A stretch of 20,664 nt of DNA from Erythrobacter sp. (lineage in GTDB: Bacteria > Pseudomonadota > Alphaproteobacteria > Sphingomonadales > Sphingomonadaceae): NCBI GenBank assembly GCA_002695185.1, contig NZOF01000152.1:1-20664 (forward strand). Direction: 5' to 3'. Shown here in pieces: positions 1 through 7,327 of the stretch (the first letter of the stretch is position 1; each line of letters opens with the position of its first letter). A program made the position numbers and the translations under genes. The notes beneath the pieces are model-generated. The model saw only the letters and a program-made list of their open reading frames with translations, searched no databases and was not told the DNA's origin.

Positions 1-354
1 GAAGCCTTTCAGCTTGCCGGCGACGAAGACGGGGCTGAGCTGGCCGTCGATCGCGCGTTCATAGGCGATGTCCTTGAGCCGCTGCACGCCGAGATCGAGC
101 GCGGCCTCCCATGCGCGGCGGAAGCTTTCGGACCCGGGGCGGCGGCGCAGGTAATAGGCGCCCTCGGGGCTCATGTTGACATAGCGCGCGGCGCGGCTGA
201 CGCAGCCGGTATCGGCCAGCGCGCCGATGAAGGCTTTCTGGCGGGCGGGCGTCCAGCCATCGTGGCGGTATTTGACCGGCACGGTGTCGAAGGCGGGAAT
301 GTCCTCTGCGGGAACAGGGGTGCGGGTTTCGGAAGGGTCCTTGCGGCGGGTCAT
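1..354 (-). CDS. HTH-like hypothetical protein, 3' end cut by window edge
   Basis: The frame read leftward from ATG 354-352 stays open for 118 codons to the window edge, so the C-terminus is missing. An AGGAG ribosome-binding site lies at 363-367, 8 nt before the start. The protein opens with a charged, proline-rich stretch, then a W-T-P-A-R-Q-K-A-F segment and a helix-turn-helix-like stretch (about residues 43-75: ALADTG, SRAARYVNMS, GAYYLRRRPG), then a helix with RRAWEAALDLG. From memory, sphingomonad genomes carry short proteins of this type annotated only as hypothetical; the HTH pattern resembles the DNA-binding part of terminase small subunits. DNA binding is inferred. It follows the GGDEF gene on the same strand after a 120-nt gap holding an inverted-repeat element, so it may have its own control. 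Confidence 0.75.
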   Translation of the reverse strand, partial: MTRRKDPSETRTPVPAEDIPAFDTVPVKYRHDGWTPARQKAFIGALADTGCVSRAARYVNMSPEGAYYLRRRPGSESFRRAWEAALDLGVQRLKDIAYERAIDGQLSPVFVAGKLKGF

Positions 355-404
355 GCGTGCTGCTCCTGCTGGTGGCAAAGCGCATGGCATGTGCAGGAAC
401 GGGG

Positions 405-449
405 CGTGTAGGAAAGCGAGTAGGATTCCCCCTCGGGCAATCCTACACG
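405..449. repeat. Nested inverted repeats built on a GTAGGA box
   Basis: CGTGTAGGA (405-413) is perfectly complementary to TCCTACACG (441-449), giving a 9-bp outer stem. TAGGATT (421-427) is complementary to AATCCTA (439-445), giving a 7-bp inner stem. Both stems use the same right arm, so in RNA they exclude each other. In DNA the element reads as three GTAGGA boxes, two direct and one inverted. It lies between the end of the GGDEF gene and the start of the HTH-like gene. It could be an operator for a dimeric regulator or an attenuator-like hairpin; the sequence alone does not decide. Confidence 0.55.
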
Positions 450-474
450 AAGCGGGCCTCGCGTAGTGGTGGGC

Positions 475-1656
475 CTACATAATTGTGGGGGAGGAACCGG
501 GGCGCGAATCGGCCATGGTGCGCAAGGCACGGCCGGCGATCTCCAGCTCGTCCGCATGGCAGGCCCGGTCCCGCCCGCAACGCTTCGCCTCGTACAGCGC
601 ATCGTCGGCCTGGCGGTAGAGATTGCGCCAGGCGGGATCGTCTTCCAGCGTGCCCTCGGCAATGCCGATGCTGACCGTAATCCGCTCCCCATGGGGCATG
701 GCAGCCTCGCGCACCTTGTCGAGCAGGGTTTCGGCCGTGGAGCAGGGCAGTGCCTCACGCGTCCCGAGCAGGGCAAACTCCTCGCCCCCCAGCCGCGCCG
801 CGCTGACATTGTTTCCGGCATAGGATTCGATCACCCGGGCGATCTCCTGGAGCACGCAATCGCCCACGTCGTGGCCATGCATGTCGTTGACCTGCTTGAA
901 CCGGTCGATATCGATCAGCAGCAGACGGGAAGGGCCGTCGTCATCGCCCAGCGCCTCGGCAAAATCGAGCAAAGCGCGGCGGTTGAGCAATCCGGTCAGC
1001 GGATCGGTGAGGGCGAGGGTGTGGTTCTTGCGCTGGAGCAGAAGCAGCTCGACCACCTGCTGGTGATGCATGTTGATCATCCGCCACTGGAAGATCCCCG
1101 CCAGCGCCAGGCTGACCGCCGCCGCCCGGTCGAGCGTGGTGCCGAAGATCAGCAACAGCGCGGCGATAGGGACGATGTCGATCAGCAGATGCATCGCGGC
1201 CGCGGCCCGGATGCTCGCCACGCAATAGGCCGTTGCCAGCGCGCCCATCACCAGGATGACGGGGAAGTGCAGCCGCTCGAACCCCTCGGCGCTGAGCCAG
1301 CTGGCGATCGCCCAGCTGGTGCTGATCATCGCGCCGATCAGCGAGGAGAACCAGCTTTCGACGATGAATTTCTCGGCACGCCATGGCTTGCCTTCGAAGG
1401 CTGTGCCCTTGAACAGAGTAAGCAAGCCGGAGAGGCAGTAGATCGACATGCCCAGCGGCAGCACCCAGCGCACGAACCAGCCGCTGCTTTCGGGCGTGAC
1501 GAAAATGGCCAGCGGACAGGTCAGCAAAAGCGCGACGAACAACCACCGCGCCTGCTTCTGAACCTGCGTCGCCGCCGCGATAACGTAATCTGCACGCACA
1601 TCCTGCGGCAGATCCGGAATCGCTAATGCGCGAACAATTCTTCCAACCTTCCCCAT
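475..1656 (-). CDS. Membrane-bound diguanylate cyclase (GGDEF domain)
   Basis: A 393-residue protein predicted to make cyclic di-GMP from two GTP. Residues 38-190 hold about six hydrophobic helices (roughly 38-53, 62-82, 102-121, 131-153, 159-172, 178-190) forming an N-terminal membrane sensor of no type I recognise. The GGDEF domain follows: DPLTG 218-222, metal-binding D249 in LLLIDIDRFK, and the signature GGEEF at 290-294, an active variant. The product-inhibition I-site RxxD, expected five residues before the signature, is absent (GNNV is there instead). There is no EAL domain. The ATG at 1654-1656 has only a distant G-rich tract upstream, so the start is less certain than the gene. It is divergent from the lipoxygenase gene. 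The signal sensed is unknown. Confidence 0.93.
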   Translation of the reverse strand: MGKVGRIVRALAIPDLPQDVRADYVIAAATQVQKQARWLFVALLLTCPLAIFVTPESSGWFVRWVLPLGMSIYCLSGLLTLFKGTAFEGKPWRAEKFIVESWFSSLIGAMISTSWAIASWLSAEGFERLHFPVILVMGALATAYCVASIRAAAAMHLLIDIVPIAALLLIFGTTLDRAAAVSLALAGIFQWRMINMHHQQVVELLLLQRKNHTLALTDPLTGLLNRRALLDFAEALGDDDGPSRLLLIDIDRFKQVNDMHGHDVGDCVLQEIARVIESYAGNNVSAARLGGEEFALLGTREALPCSTAETLLDKVREAAMPHGERITVSIGIAEGTLEDDPAWRNLYRQADDALYEAKRCGRDRACHADELEIAGRALRTMADSRPGSSPTIM

Positions 1657-1789
1657 CGCAGCGCAATAACCCCCAAGCGCCTAACATCCCCGAACGGGTT
1701 GCCCCCCGTATTACTACGTATGCCCTAGGCTGGGCGTTAACTATTGTCGAGTAGGCAGGCTCTCACTCAGGAAGAAGGATGGACCAGAA
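1657..1789. promoter_or_regulatory. Divergent control region of GGDEF and lipoxygenase genes
   Basis: This 133-bp gap must hold the promoters of both flanking genes. It contains a CGTA-N4-TACG dyad (1707-1718). The minus strand across 1714-1721 reads ATACGTAG, which differs at one position from the rhizobial FixJ half-site consensus GTAMGTAG as I remember it. Two further small dyads flank it: CCCG-AA-CGGG (1689-1698) and GCCC-N6-GGGC (1722-1735). I could not pick a convincing -10/-35 pair. The lipoxygenase ribosome-binding site is AGAAGGA at about 1773-1779. Confidence 0.45.
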
Positions 1790-3730
1790 ATGCCTAAGCA
1801 AGCCCCGATTTCCCCTTCACTGCCCCAAAATGATACACAATCGCAAAGGCAGGCCCGGCAAGAGCAGCTGGCCGCGAGCCAGGCGCAGTACGAATGGACC
1901 GACTGCGTCCCGTCTGTCGAAGGCGTGCCAGTGGTCAAGACCTTGCCCACGGCCGAGAATCCTACGCTGGAATGGTGGCTCAAGCTGGCGAAGATCGTTC
2001 TCGAACTGGCCAGAAACCAGATCGAGGTAGAATGCGCGCTCATCGCACAAGGACTTTCCTCTTTGGATCCGCTCCTGCTGGACGCGGACCGGGCCGTGGT
2101 CGCCGCAGTCGAGAAGGATGTCGCCTCGCTGGAGGCCAAGATTGTCGCGGATATCGCCGGCAGGAAAGGGCTGGCGGAACTGGTTGCCGACGGTGTTCAC
2201 ATGGTCGAAGCAGAGATAGCGATCGCGGACCTGAAAAACCACGTATCCAAACTGAAAGCCATCATCGAACTGCGTGGAGCGACACAGGCGGCGCTGGGCA
2301 GCGATCATCCACGCTCACTTCAGACCTACCTCGACAATTTCAAGACGATCGACATTCCGGCGATCGCCTATACCTTTCAGGACGATCTGGAATTTGCGAA
2401 CCTCAGGATTGCTGGACCGAACACCGTTCTGATCGAGGCGGTTTCTGCGGTTCCCGACAAGTGTCAGATCACCGCAGAACAATACTCGGCAGTCGTAGCA
2501 GGAGACCAGCTTGAGGACGCTCTTGCTCAAGGACGCTTGTTTCAATGCGATTATTCGGCGCTGTCAATCATCGAACAGGGCGAATGGGACGGGATCGCGA
2601 AGTACCTGACTTGTCCGGTGGCCCTGTTCGCCGTTCCGCCGGGAGGCGACAGTCTGGTACCGGTCGCCATCAATTGCGATCCGTCCAACGACGCAAGCCC
2701 CGTCATGACACCCGCAATGAGCGAAACCAGGCAATGGGGCTGGGAGATGGCAAAGTTGGTGGTGCAGGTTGCTGATGGCAATTATCACGAACTCTTCGCG
2801 CATCTCGCCCGGACGCATCTCGTGATCGAGGCTGTGGCTGTTGCCACGCATCGTCATCTGGCGGAACTTCATCCTATCAATGCTCTGCTGGTTCGGCATT
2901 TCGAAGGCACGATGTTTATCAACGAGGCCGCTGCCACCAGCCTGATCACCCCCGGCGGCCCGATCGATCATATCTTTGCAGGCACAATTCAGAGCAGCCA
3001 GAAAACTGCGGTTGAAGCCCGCCTCAGTTTCGATTTCGACAAAGGCATGTTGCCGAAGGACATTGAAGCCCGCGGTGTGGGAACCAGTTCAGCGCTTACC
3101 AACTACCCATATCGTGACGATGGCCTGCTGGTCTGGGAAGCCATCGAAACCTGGGTCGAGGAATATGTCCGGGTATACTACGATGCCGATACGGACATAA
3201 CGGGCGATACCGAGCTTCAGGCCTGGGCGCGGGCTATCGCGGATAGCGGGAAACTGCTGGGTTTCAGCGCGCCTGCAACGATCCAGGACCTGATCGACCT
3301 GTGCACGATGACTATTTTCACCGCGAGCGCGCAGCACGCGTCAGTCAACTTTCCGCAAAAAGCGATTATGGAGTACGCCCCGGCCGTGACCGGTGCGTAC
3401 TGGCAACCAGCACCCGACACCCAACAAGGTGGCACCAAAACGGATTGGTTGGCAATGATGCCGCCCGAAACATTGGCGCTCGAACAGCTGAAGGTGCTCT
3501 ACCTTCTCGGTTCGCTCTATTACCGCCCGCTCGGCACTTATCTTTCCCCGCAATATCCCTATCCGCAGTGGTTCCGCGATCCGCAAATTGTCGGAGCTGA
3601 AGGCCCTCTTGCGCGGTTCCAGGCCGCCCTCGCGAGCGTCGAAAGTCAGATAGTATCTCGCAATGCGGAAAGAATGAGGCCCTATGGCTTTCTGCTGCCC
3701 AGCCTGATCCCGAGCAGCACCAACATCTGA
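1790..3730 (+). CDS. Lipoxygenase (non-heme iron dioxygenase)
   Basis: A 646-residue protein of the lipoxygenase family, which inserts O2 into 1,4-pentadiene units of polyunsaturated fatty acids to give hydroperoxides. All iron ligands of the plant-type active site can be read: H338 and H343 (HLARTH, spacing five as in soybean LOX-1), H516 and N520 (QHASVN, spacing four) and the C-terminal isoleucine I646 in STNI. The conserved helix around W318 to F377 fits the family signature. Residues 60-165 form a helical N-terminal region; a PLAT/beta-barrel domain is not seen, as expected for bacterial members. There is no signal peptide, unlike the exported enzyme of Pseudomonas aeruginosa, so the protein is probably cytoplasmic. 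The start is set by AGAAGGA about 10 nt upstream. Positional specificity and substrate cannot be told from sequence alone. It appears monocistronic, ending at a terminator. Confidence 0.95.
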   Translation: MPKQAPISPSLPQNDTQSQRQARQEQLAASQAQYEWTDCVPSVEGVPVVKTLPTAENPTLEWWLKLAKIVLELARNQIEVECALIAQGLSSLDPLLLDADRAVVAAVEKDVASLEAKIVADIAGRKGLAELVADGVHMVEAEIAIADLKNHVSKLKAIIELRGATQAALGSDHPRSLQTYLDNFKTIDIPAIAYTFQDDLEFANLRIAGPNTVLIEAVSAVPDKCQITAEQYSAVVAGDQLEDALAQGRLFQCDYSALSIIEQGEWDGIAKYLTCPVALFAVPPGGDSLVPVAINCDPSNDASPVMTPAMSETRQWGWEMAKLVVQVADGNYHELFAHLARTHLVIEAVAVATHRHLAELHPINALLVRHFEGTMFINEAAATSLITPGGPIDHIFAGTIQSSQKTAVEARLSFDFDKGMLPKDIEARGVGTSSALTNYPYRDDGLLVWEAIETWVEEYVRVYYDADTDITGDTELQAWARAIADSGKLLGFSAPATIQDLIDLCTMTIFTASAQHASVNFPQKAIMEYAPAVTGAYWQPAPDTQQGGTKTDWLAMMPPETLALEQLKVLYLLGSLYYRPLGTYLSPQYPYPQWFRDPQIVGAEGPLARFQAALASVESQIVSRNAERMRPYGFLLPSLIPSSTNI

Positions 3731-3741
3731 TAAGCACGAAC

Positions 3742-3776
3742 AAGCCGCCGACGCTGTTAGGCGACGGCGGCTTTAT
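3742..3776. terminator. Bidirectional stem-loop terminator between lipoxygenase and proA
   Basis: AAGCCGCCG (3742-3750) pairs perfectly with CGGCGGCTT (3765-3773). The stem continues inside through CGC/GCG (3752-3754 with 3761-3763), and TTTATT follows on the plus strand. On the minus strand the same hairpin is followed by TTGTT. It sits between two convergent genes and can serve both. Confidence 0.85.
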
Positions 3777-3799
3777 TGGACTTCGGATTGTCGGCTAAT

Positions 3800-5065
3800 T
3801 TACGGGCGGGTTTGACCCTCGCCGTGTACTAGGTATTTGAAGCTGCACAGCTGTTCGAGGCCAACCGGTCCACGAGCATGCATTTTGCCAGTAGCAATGC
3901 CGATTTCTGCGCCCATGCCGAATTCGCCGCCGTCGGCGAACTGTGTGCTGGCATTACGCATGACAATCGCGCTGTCGATGCTGGTCATGAACTTCTTCGC
4001 CGCAGCATCATCTTCGGTCATGATCGCATCGGTATGGTGCGAAGAATGTTCGCTCACCCAGTGGATCGCTTCATCGAGGCCGTCGACAACCTTTACCGAA
4101 GCGATCGGATCGAGATACTCGGTATTCCAGTCTTCCGATGTGGCGGGCTTGATGCTACCATCGATTGCGACCGCTTCTTCGTCACCACGCAATTCGCAAT
4201 CGCTACCCATGATTGTCGTAAGCTTCGGGACGAAATCCTTGGCGATCGAGCGGTCTACCACGATGCTTTCGGTCGCGCCGCAAACGCCGGTGCGGCGAAG
4301 CTTTGCATTACGGATGACTTCAGCTGCCTTGTCGAGGTCGGCTGCTTCGTGGACGTAGCTATGACAATTTCCGTCGAGGTGGAGGAGGGTGGGCACACTG
4401 GCCTGATCGCGAACAAGCTCCACAAGTCCCCGGCCACCGCGCGGGATGACGAGATCGACGAACTCGTCAGCCTTGAGCAGTGCGGCCACAGCTTCGCGAT
4501 TTGTGGTACCGACCGTTTGCACCGCATCTTCGGGCAGGCCCGCAGCCCTTAAGCCGGTGCGCATGCATTCGACAATGACGCGCGTGGAGTTGCGGCTTTC
4601 GCTGCCGCCACGGAGAATCACGGCATTTCCACTCTTGAGGCATAGAGCGCTAGCGTCCGCACCGACATTCGGGCGGCTTTCATAGATCATGCCAATAACG
4701 CCGATCGGCACGGCGACCCGCTGGATGGTGAGGCCGTTGGGGCGATCAAAGCTCGCCAGTTCGCGACCAACAGGGTCGGGCAGTTCGGCGATCTGTTCCA
4801 AAGCCGAAGCCATTCCCTCGATGCGATCTTCGGTAAGCTTGAGGCGGTCGATGAAGCTATCCGGCTTCTTTCCTTCGACGCTTTTCACATCCTCGGCATT
4901 GGCTTCAAGCAGTTCGGGGGTCTTATCCCGCAACGCCTTGGCGGCTTCGCGCAGCGCCTTGTTCTTCGCATCCGTGCTTGCTGAAAGCAGGCCACGGGCG
5001 GCATTACGTGCATTTTCGCCAAGGGTGGCGATGTGCATCTGCGGATCTAATGTCTGATCGTTCAT
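3800..5065 (-). CDS. proA: Glutamate-5-semialdehyde dehydrogenase (gamma-glutamyl phosphate reductase)
   Basis: A 421-residue enzyme of the aldehyde dehydrogenase superfamily that reduces gamma-glutamyl phosphate with NADPH to glutamate semialdehyde, the second step of proline synthesis. Family features are clear: IYESRPNV at 127-134, LRGGSE at 151-156, VIPRGG at 206-211, the catalytic cysteine C262 in [15 protein letters not shown] at 344-348, and the C-terminal block [15 protein letters not shown]. Length is normal (about 417 in E. coli). The start at ATG 5065 has a GAGAGA purine tract just upstream. It lies 43 nt downstream of proC on the same strand, so the two are probably co-transcribed, with proB divergent. 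It ends at the shared terminator. Confidence 0.97.
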   Translation of the reverse strand: MNDQTLDPQMHIATLGENARNAARGLLSASTDAKNKALREAAKALRDKTPELLEANAEDVKSVEGKKPDSFIDRLKLTEDRIEGMASALEQIAELPDPVGRELASFDRPNGLTIQRVAVPIGVIGMIYESRPNVGADASALCLKSGNAVILRGGSESRNSTRVIVECMRTGLRAAGLPEDAVQTVGTTNREAVAALLKADEFVDLVIPRGGRGLVELVRDQASVPTLLHLDGNCHSYVHEAADLDKAAEVIRNAKLRRTGVCGATESIVVDRSIAKDFVPKLTTIMGSDCELRGDEEAVAIDGSIKPATSEDWNTEYLDPIASVKVVDGLDEAIHWVSEHSSHHTDAIMTEDDAAAKKFMTSIDSAIVMRNASTQFADGGEFGMGAEIGIATGKMHARGPVGLEQLCSFKYLVHGEGQTRP

Positions 5066-5108
5066 ATCTTCTCTCTCACATATAAAAGGGACGGGAGGCG
5101 CAAAGGTT

Positions 5109-5891
5109 TCAGCGCAGCTCTACCGCCCGGTCGTAACAGGCCTGCAACGTTGCATGCAGGCGGTCGGAAAGGCCATTGTCGCCATTGAGTGCATTGAGGC
5201 CGGCCGCAGTCGTGCCACCCTTGCTCGTCACCGAATTGCGTAGATCTTCCAGGCTAGGGGCAGAGGGCTCGCTTGCCATGGCGATGGCGCCACCGATGGT
5301 GCCTAGAACCATTTCACGCGCTTCCTCCTCGGTGAAACCCTGCGCCATCGCAGCTTCGGCATAGGCGCGCGCGATTTCGAACACATAGCCGGGGCCTGAG
5401 CCTGCAACCGCAGTCACGCGGTCTAGCTTCTCTTCGCTATCGACGACGATGGTCGTCCCAGCGCGGCCCATGAACTCTTCGGCATGGGCCATGTGCGCAT
5501 CGGATACCAGAGGCCCTGCGCAGAGACCGCTGACACCGCGACCGATCGCAGCCGGGAGGTTCGGCATGACACGCACGACGGGCTTGTCGCCCATCAATTT
5601 CGACAGTCTTCCAGCGGAATATCCGGCGGCGATCGAGAGGACATATCCAGCATCGGACAAGTTGCCGGCATAATCCGGCATCACATCATCGAACATCTGC
5701 GGCTTGACGGCGGCGACGATGCAGTCGAAGCGTTGGTCAGCAATTTCTTCCCGGTCGCGGACGAGCGAAACGCCGTTCGGCAAATCGCTTGCCATCGGGT
5801 CGACGACGGTGATCTTCTCGCCGCCCGAGACCCATTGCGAAAGTAACGCGGAGCCCATTTTTCCGCAGCCGATAATAAGTATAGAATTAAT
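5109..5891 (-). CDS. proC: Pyrroline-5-carboxylate reductase, apparent AUU start
   Basis: Catalyses the last step of proline synthesis, NAD(P)H reduction of pyrroline-5-carboxylate. Conserved pieces: the Rossmann loop GCGKMG near the N-terminus, [31 protein letters not shown] and [12 protein letters not shown] near the C-terminus. The first in-frame ATG (5856-5858) lies inside the GCGKMG loop, so starting there would remove the first beta strand and most of the nucleotide-binding loop. Upstream to the in-frame stop at 5916-5918 there is no ATG, GTG or TTG. The natural N-terminus, (M)[12 protein letters not shown], begins at ATT 5889-5891 with another ATT at 5892-5894. An ACGGAA element lies 7 nt before the first ATT. 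I chose 5891, giving 260 residues; an ATG-only annotation would begin at 5858. A sequencing or substitution error of the start codon is the alternative. Confidence 0.88.
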   Translation of the reverse strand: MNSILIIGCGKMGSALLSQWVSGGEKITVVDPMASDLPNGVSLVRDREEIADQRFDCIVAAVKPQMFDDVMPDYAGNLSDAGYVLSIAAGYSAGRLSKLMGDKPVVRVMPNLPAAIGRGVSGLCAGPLVSDAHMAHAEEFMGRAGTTIVVDSEEKLDRVTAVAGSGPGYVFEIARAYAEAAMAQGFTEEEAREMVLGTIGGAIAMASEPSAPSLEDLRNSVTSKGGTTAAGLNALNGDNGLSDRLHATLQACYDRAVELR

Positions 5892-5894
5892 AAT

Positions 5895-6104
5895 GGTAGA
5901 ATTCCGTTTCCGCGCTCAGGGCGCTTTGTGTAATTCTCGATTTAGTACCAAAACGAAATAACAGAAAATTAAGTCATCGCTATTTCTTCAAAGAATACTT
6001 CCAGCCTTTTGCGCATTCGATATTCTGAAAAATCCGGTTGTGCACTGCACCATCCCTATCTACGTTCTGTTACAGAAATTTCAAGTTAGAGACATTTTTT
6101 AGAT
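5895..6104. promoter_or_regulatory. AT-rich divergent proC/proB control region
   Basis: About 210 bp between the divergent proC and proB starts, clearly richer in A+T than the genes around it. Visible dyads: GCGC-TCAGG-GCGC (about 5912-5924), TTCT-TCAA-AGAA (about 5985-5996), GTGCA-C-TGCAC (6040-6050) and TTCTGT-T-ACAGAA (6065-6077), the last about 28 bp before the proB ATG. Only a weak purine tract (AGAGA, about 14 nt away) precedes proB. The palindromes near proB are candidate operators. No certain -10/-35 pair could be chosen. Confidence 0.45.
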
Positions 6105-7253
6105 ATGACCAAGAAACGCAATATTGTTGTCAAGATCGGTTCGGCATTGCTTGCCAATCAGGAACTCCTGACCCCACGATATGGTTTCCTGCAGCGCTTG
6201 CTCGAAGATGTCGCTTTGCTGCGGTCGCAGGGTAACGAGGTTATCGTGTGTTCGTCGGGATCAGTCGCTTTGGGGCTGCGCATTATCGGCGAGACGCCGG
6301 AGAGCGCAGGAGTTTCGGACAAGCAGGCCGCCGCGGCCTGCGGCATGCCGCTTCTCCTCAACGCTTATAAGCAGGTCGGCCACGAATTCGGTTTCGAGAT
6401 CGCGCAGGTCCTCCTGACCCTTGGCGATTTCGAGGATCACCGCCGCTTCCTCAATACGCGCAACACGGTCCATCGCCTGCTGGAATCGGGTGTGATGCCG
6501 ATCGTCAACGAGAACGACACGATCACTACCGAGGAAATCCGTGTGGGCGATAATGACCGCCTTGCGGCCAAGGTGGCGCAGATGATTGGCGCGACGGACT
6601 TCATTATCCTGACCGGCGTCGACGGCCTGTACGACCGTAATCCGGACGATCCCGAAGCTCAGTTCATTCCCGAAGTCAGCGATGTCGGGCCTTATATGGC
6701 AGCGACCAAAGGTAAGAGCACGCTGGGTACCGGGGGTATGGAAACCAAGCTCCAGGCAGCGAACATGGCGCAAGAAGCGGGAGTAACCACCTGGATTGCG
6801 CAGGGCGAAGTCGATCACCCGCTTTCCACCGTGCTGGACGGAAGCCGCCGCGCGACAAAGGTTTTGCCGAACCCGAACCCGCTTTCCGGATGGGACAGCT
6901 GGATCGCCAATCGTCTCCAGATGGCGGGTAGCCTTGTCGTTTCCGAAGCGGTTGCCGATGCGCTTGCTCAAGGCGAGCGTCCGATCCGGCGGGCAGATGT
7001 CATCAGTATGGATGGCGACTTTACCCGTGGTGACGTTCTGCACATCTACGACAGCAAGGGTATCGAGCGCGCACGCGGACTCACCGATTTCACAAGCGAG
7101 GAATTGCGGGTGCTTACCCACAATCCCGGCACCGATCCCGAGCAGTTGCTGGGCTACAAGACCCGCGGGGAAATTGTCCGCAGCAACAATCTCGTCATGC
7201 TCGAAACGCGTCACCTGCTTTGGGATGCACCGGAAGGCATCAGCGAAAGTTGA
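6105..7253 (+). CDS. proB: Glutamate 5-kinase
   Basis: A 382-residue kinase that phosphorylates glutamate with ATP, the first committed step of proline synthesis. The N-terminal amino-acid-kinase domain shows VVKIGSALL (8-16), SSGSVALG (50-57), NENDTI (135-140), GDNDRLAAKVA (148-158), LTGVDGLY (169-176) and GTGGMETKLQAA (208-219). A C-terminal PUA domain follows at about 270-372 (RADVI, GDVL, IERARGL). Length is close to the 367 of E. coli ProB. In many alphaproteobacteria proB follows obg and precedes proA; here it is divergent from proC-proA. It is followed at once by a stem-loop. Proline feedback sensitivity cannot be judged by eye. Confidence 0.97.
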   Translation: MTKKRNIVVKIGSALLANQELLTPRYGFLQRLLEDVALLRSQGNEVIVCSSGSVALGLRIIGETPESAGVSDKQAAAACGMPLLLNAYKQVGHEFGFEIAQVLLTLGDFEDHRRFLNTRNTVHRLLESGVMPIVNENDTITTEEIRVGDNDRLAAKVAQMIGATDFIILTGVDGLYDRNPDDPEAQFIPEVSDVGPYMAATKGKSTLGTGGMETKLQAANMAQEAGVTTWIAQGEVDHPLSTVLDGSRRATKVLPNPNPLSGWDSWIANRLQMAGSLVVSEAVADALAQGERPIRRADVISMDGDFTRGDVLHIYDSKGIERARGLTDFTSEELRVLTHNPGTDPEQLLGYKTRGEIVRSNNLVMLETRHLLWDAPEGISES

Positions 7254-7260
7254 ACCGAAA

Positions 7261-7295
7261 CAAGCCGCGCGCCAACTAAACTGCCGCGCGGCTTG
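7261..7295 (+). terminator. Stem-loop after proB
   Basis: CAAGCCGCGCG (7261-7271) pairs perfectly with CGCGCGGCTTG (7285-7295) around a 13-nt loop, starting 8 nt after the proB stop. The U-tract is poor (TT then GAATT), so termination may be inefficient or factor-assisted. Confidence 0.65.
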
Positions 7296-7320
7296 AATTC
7301 CTGATCATTTCGGCTATTGT
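7293..7320 (+). promoter_or_regulatory. Candidate sigma-70-type promoter for nhaA-terC
   Basis: TTGAAT (7293-7298) and TATTGT (7315-7320) are separated by 16 bp. Transcription would begin near 7327-7328, just before the paired CGGGCCC arm of the leader described next. The -35 box overlaps the right end of the proB stem-loop. Confidence 0.4.
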
Positions 7321-7327
7321 CCCTTCC

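Noticed and set aside
466..1626. A 386-codon plus-strand frame lying opposite the GGDEF gene
   Set aside because: It has no recognisable domain, is rich in R, Q, H and P as antisense frames of high-GC genes are, and the minus strand encodes a clear cyclase.
3837..5057. Several plus-strand frames opposite proA
   Set aside because: They are antisense shadows of a fully conserved ProA and have no family features.
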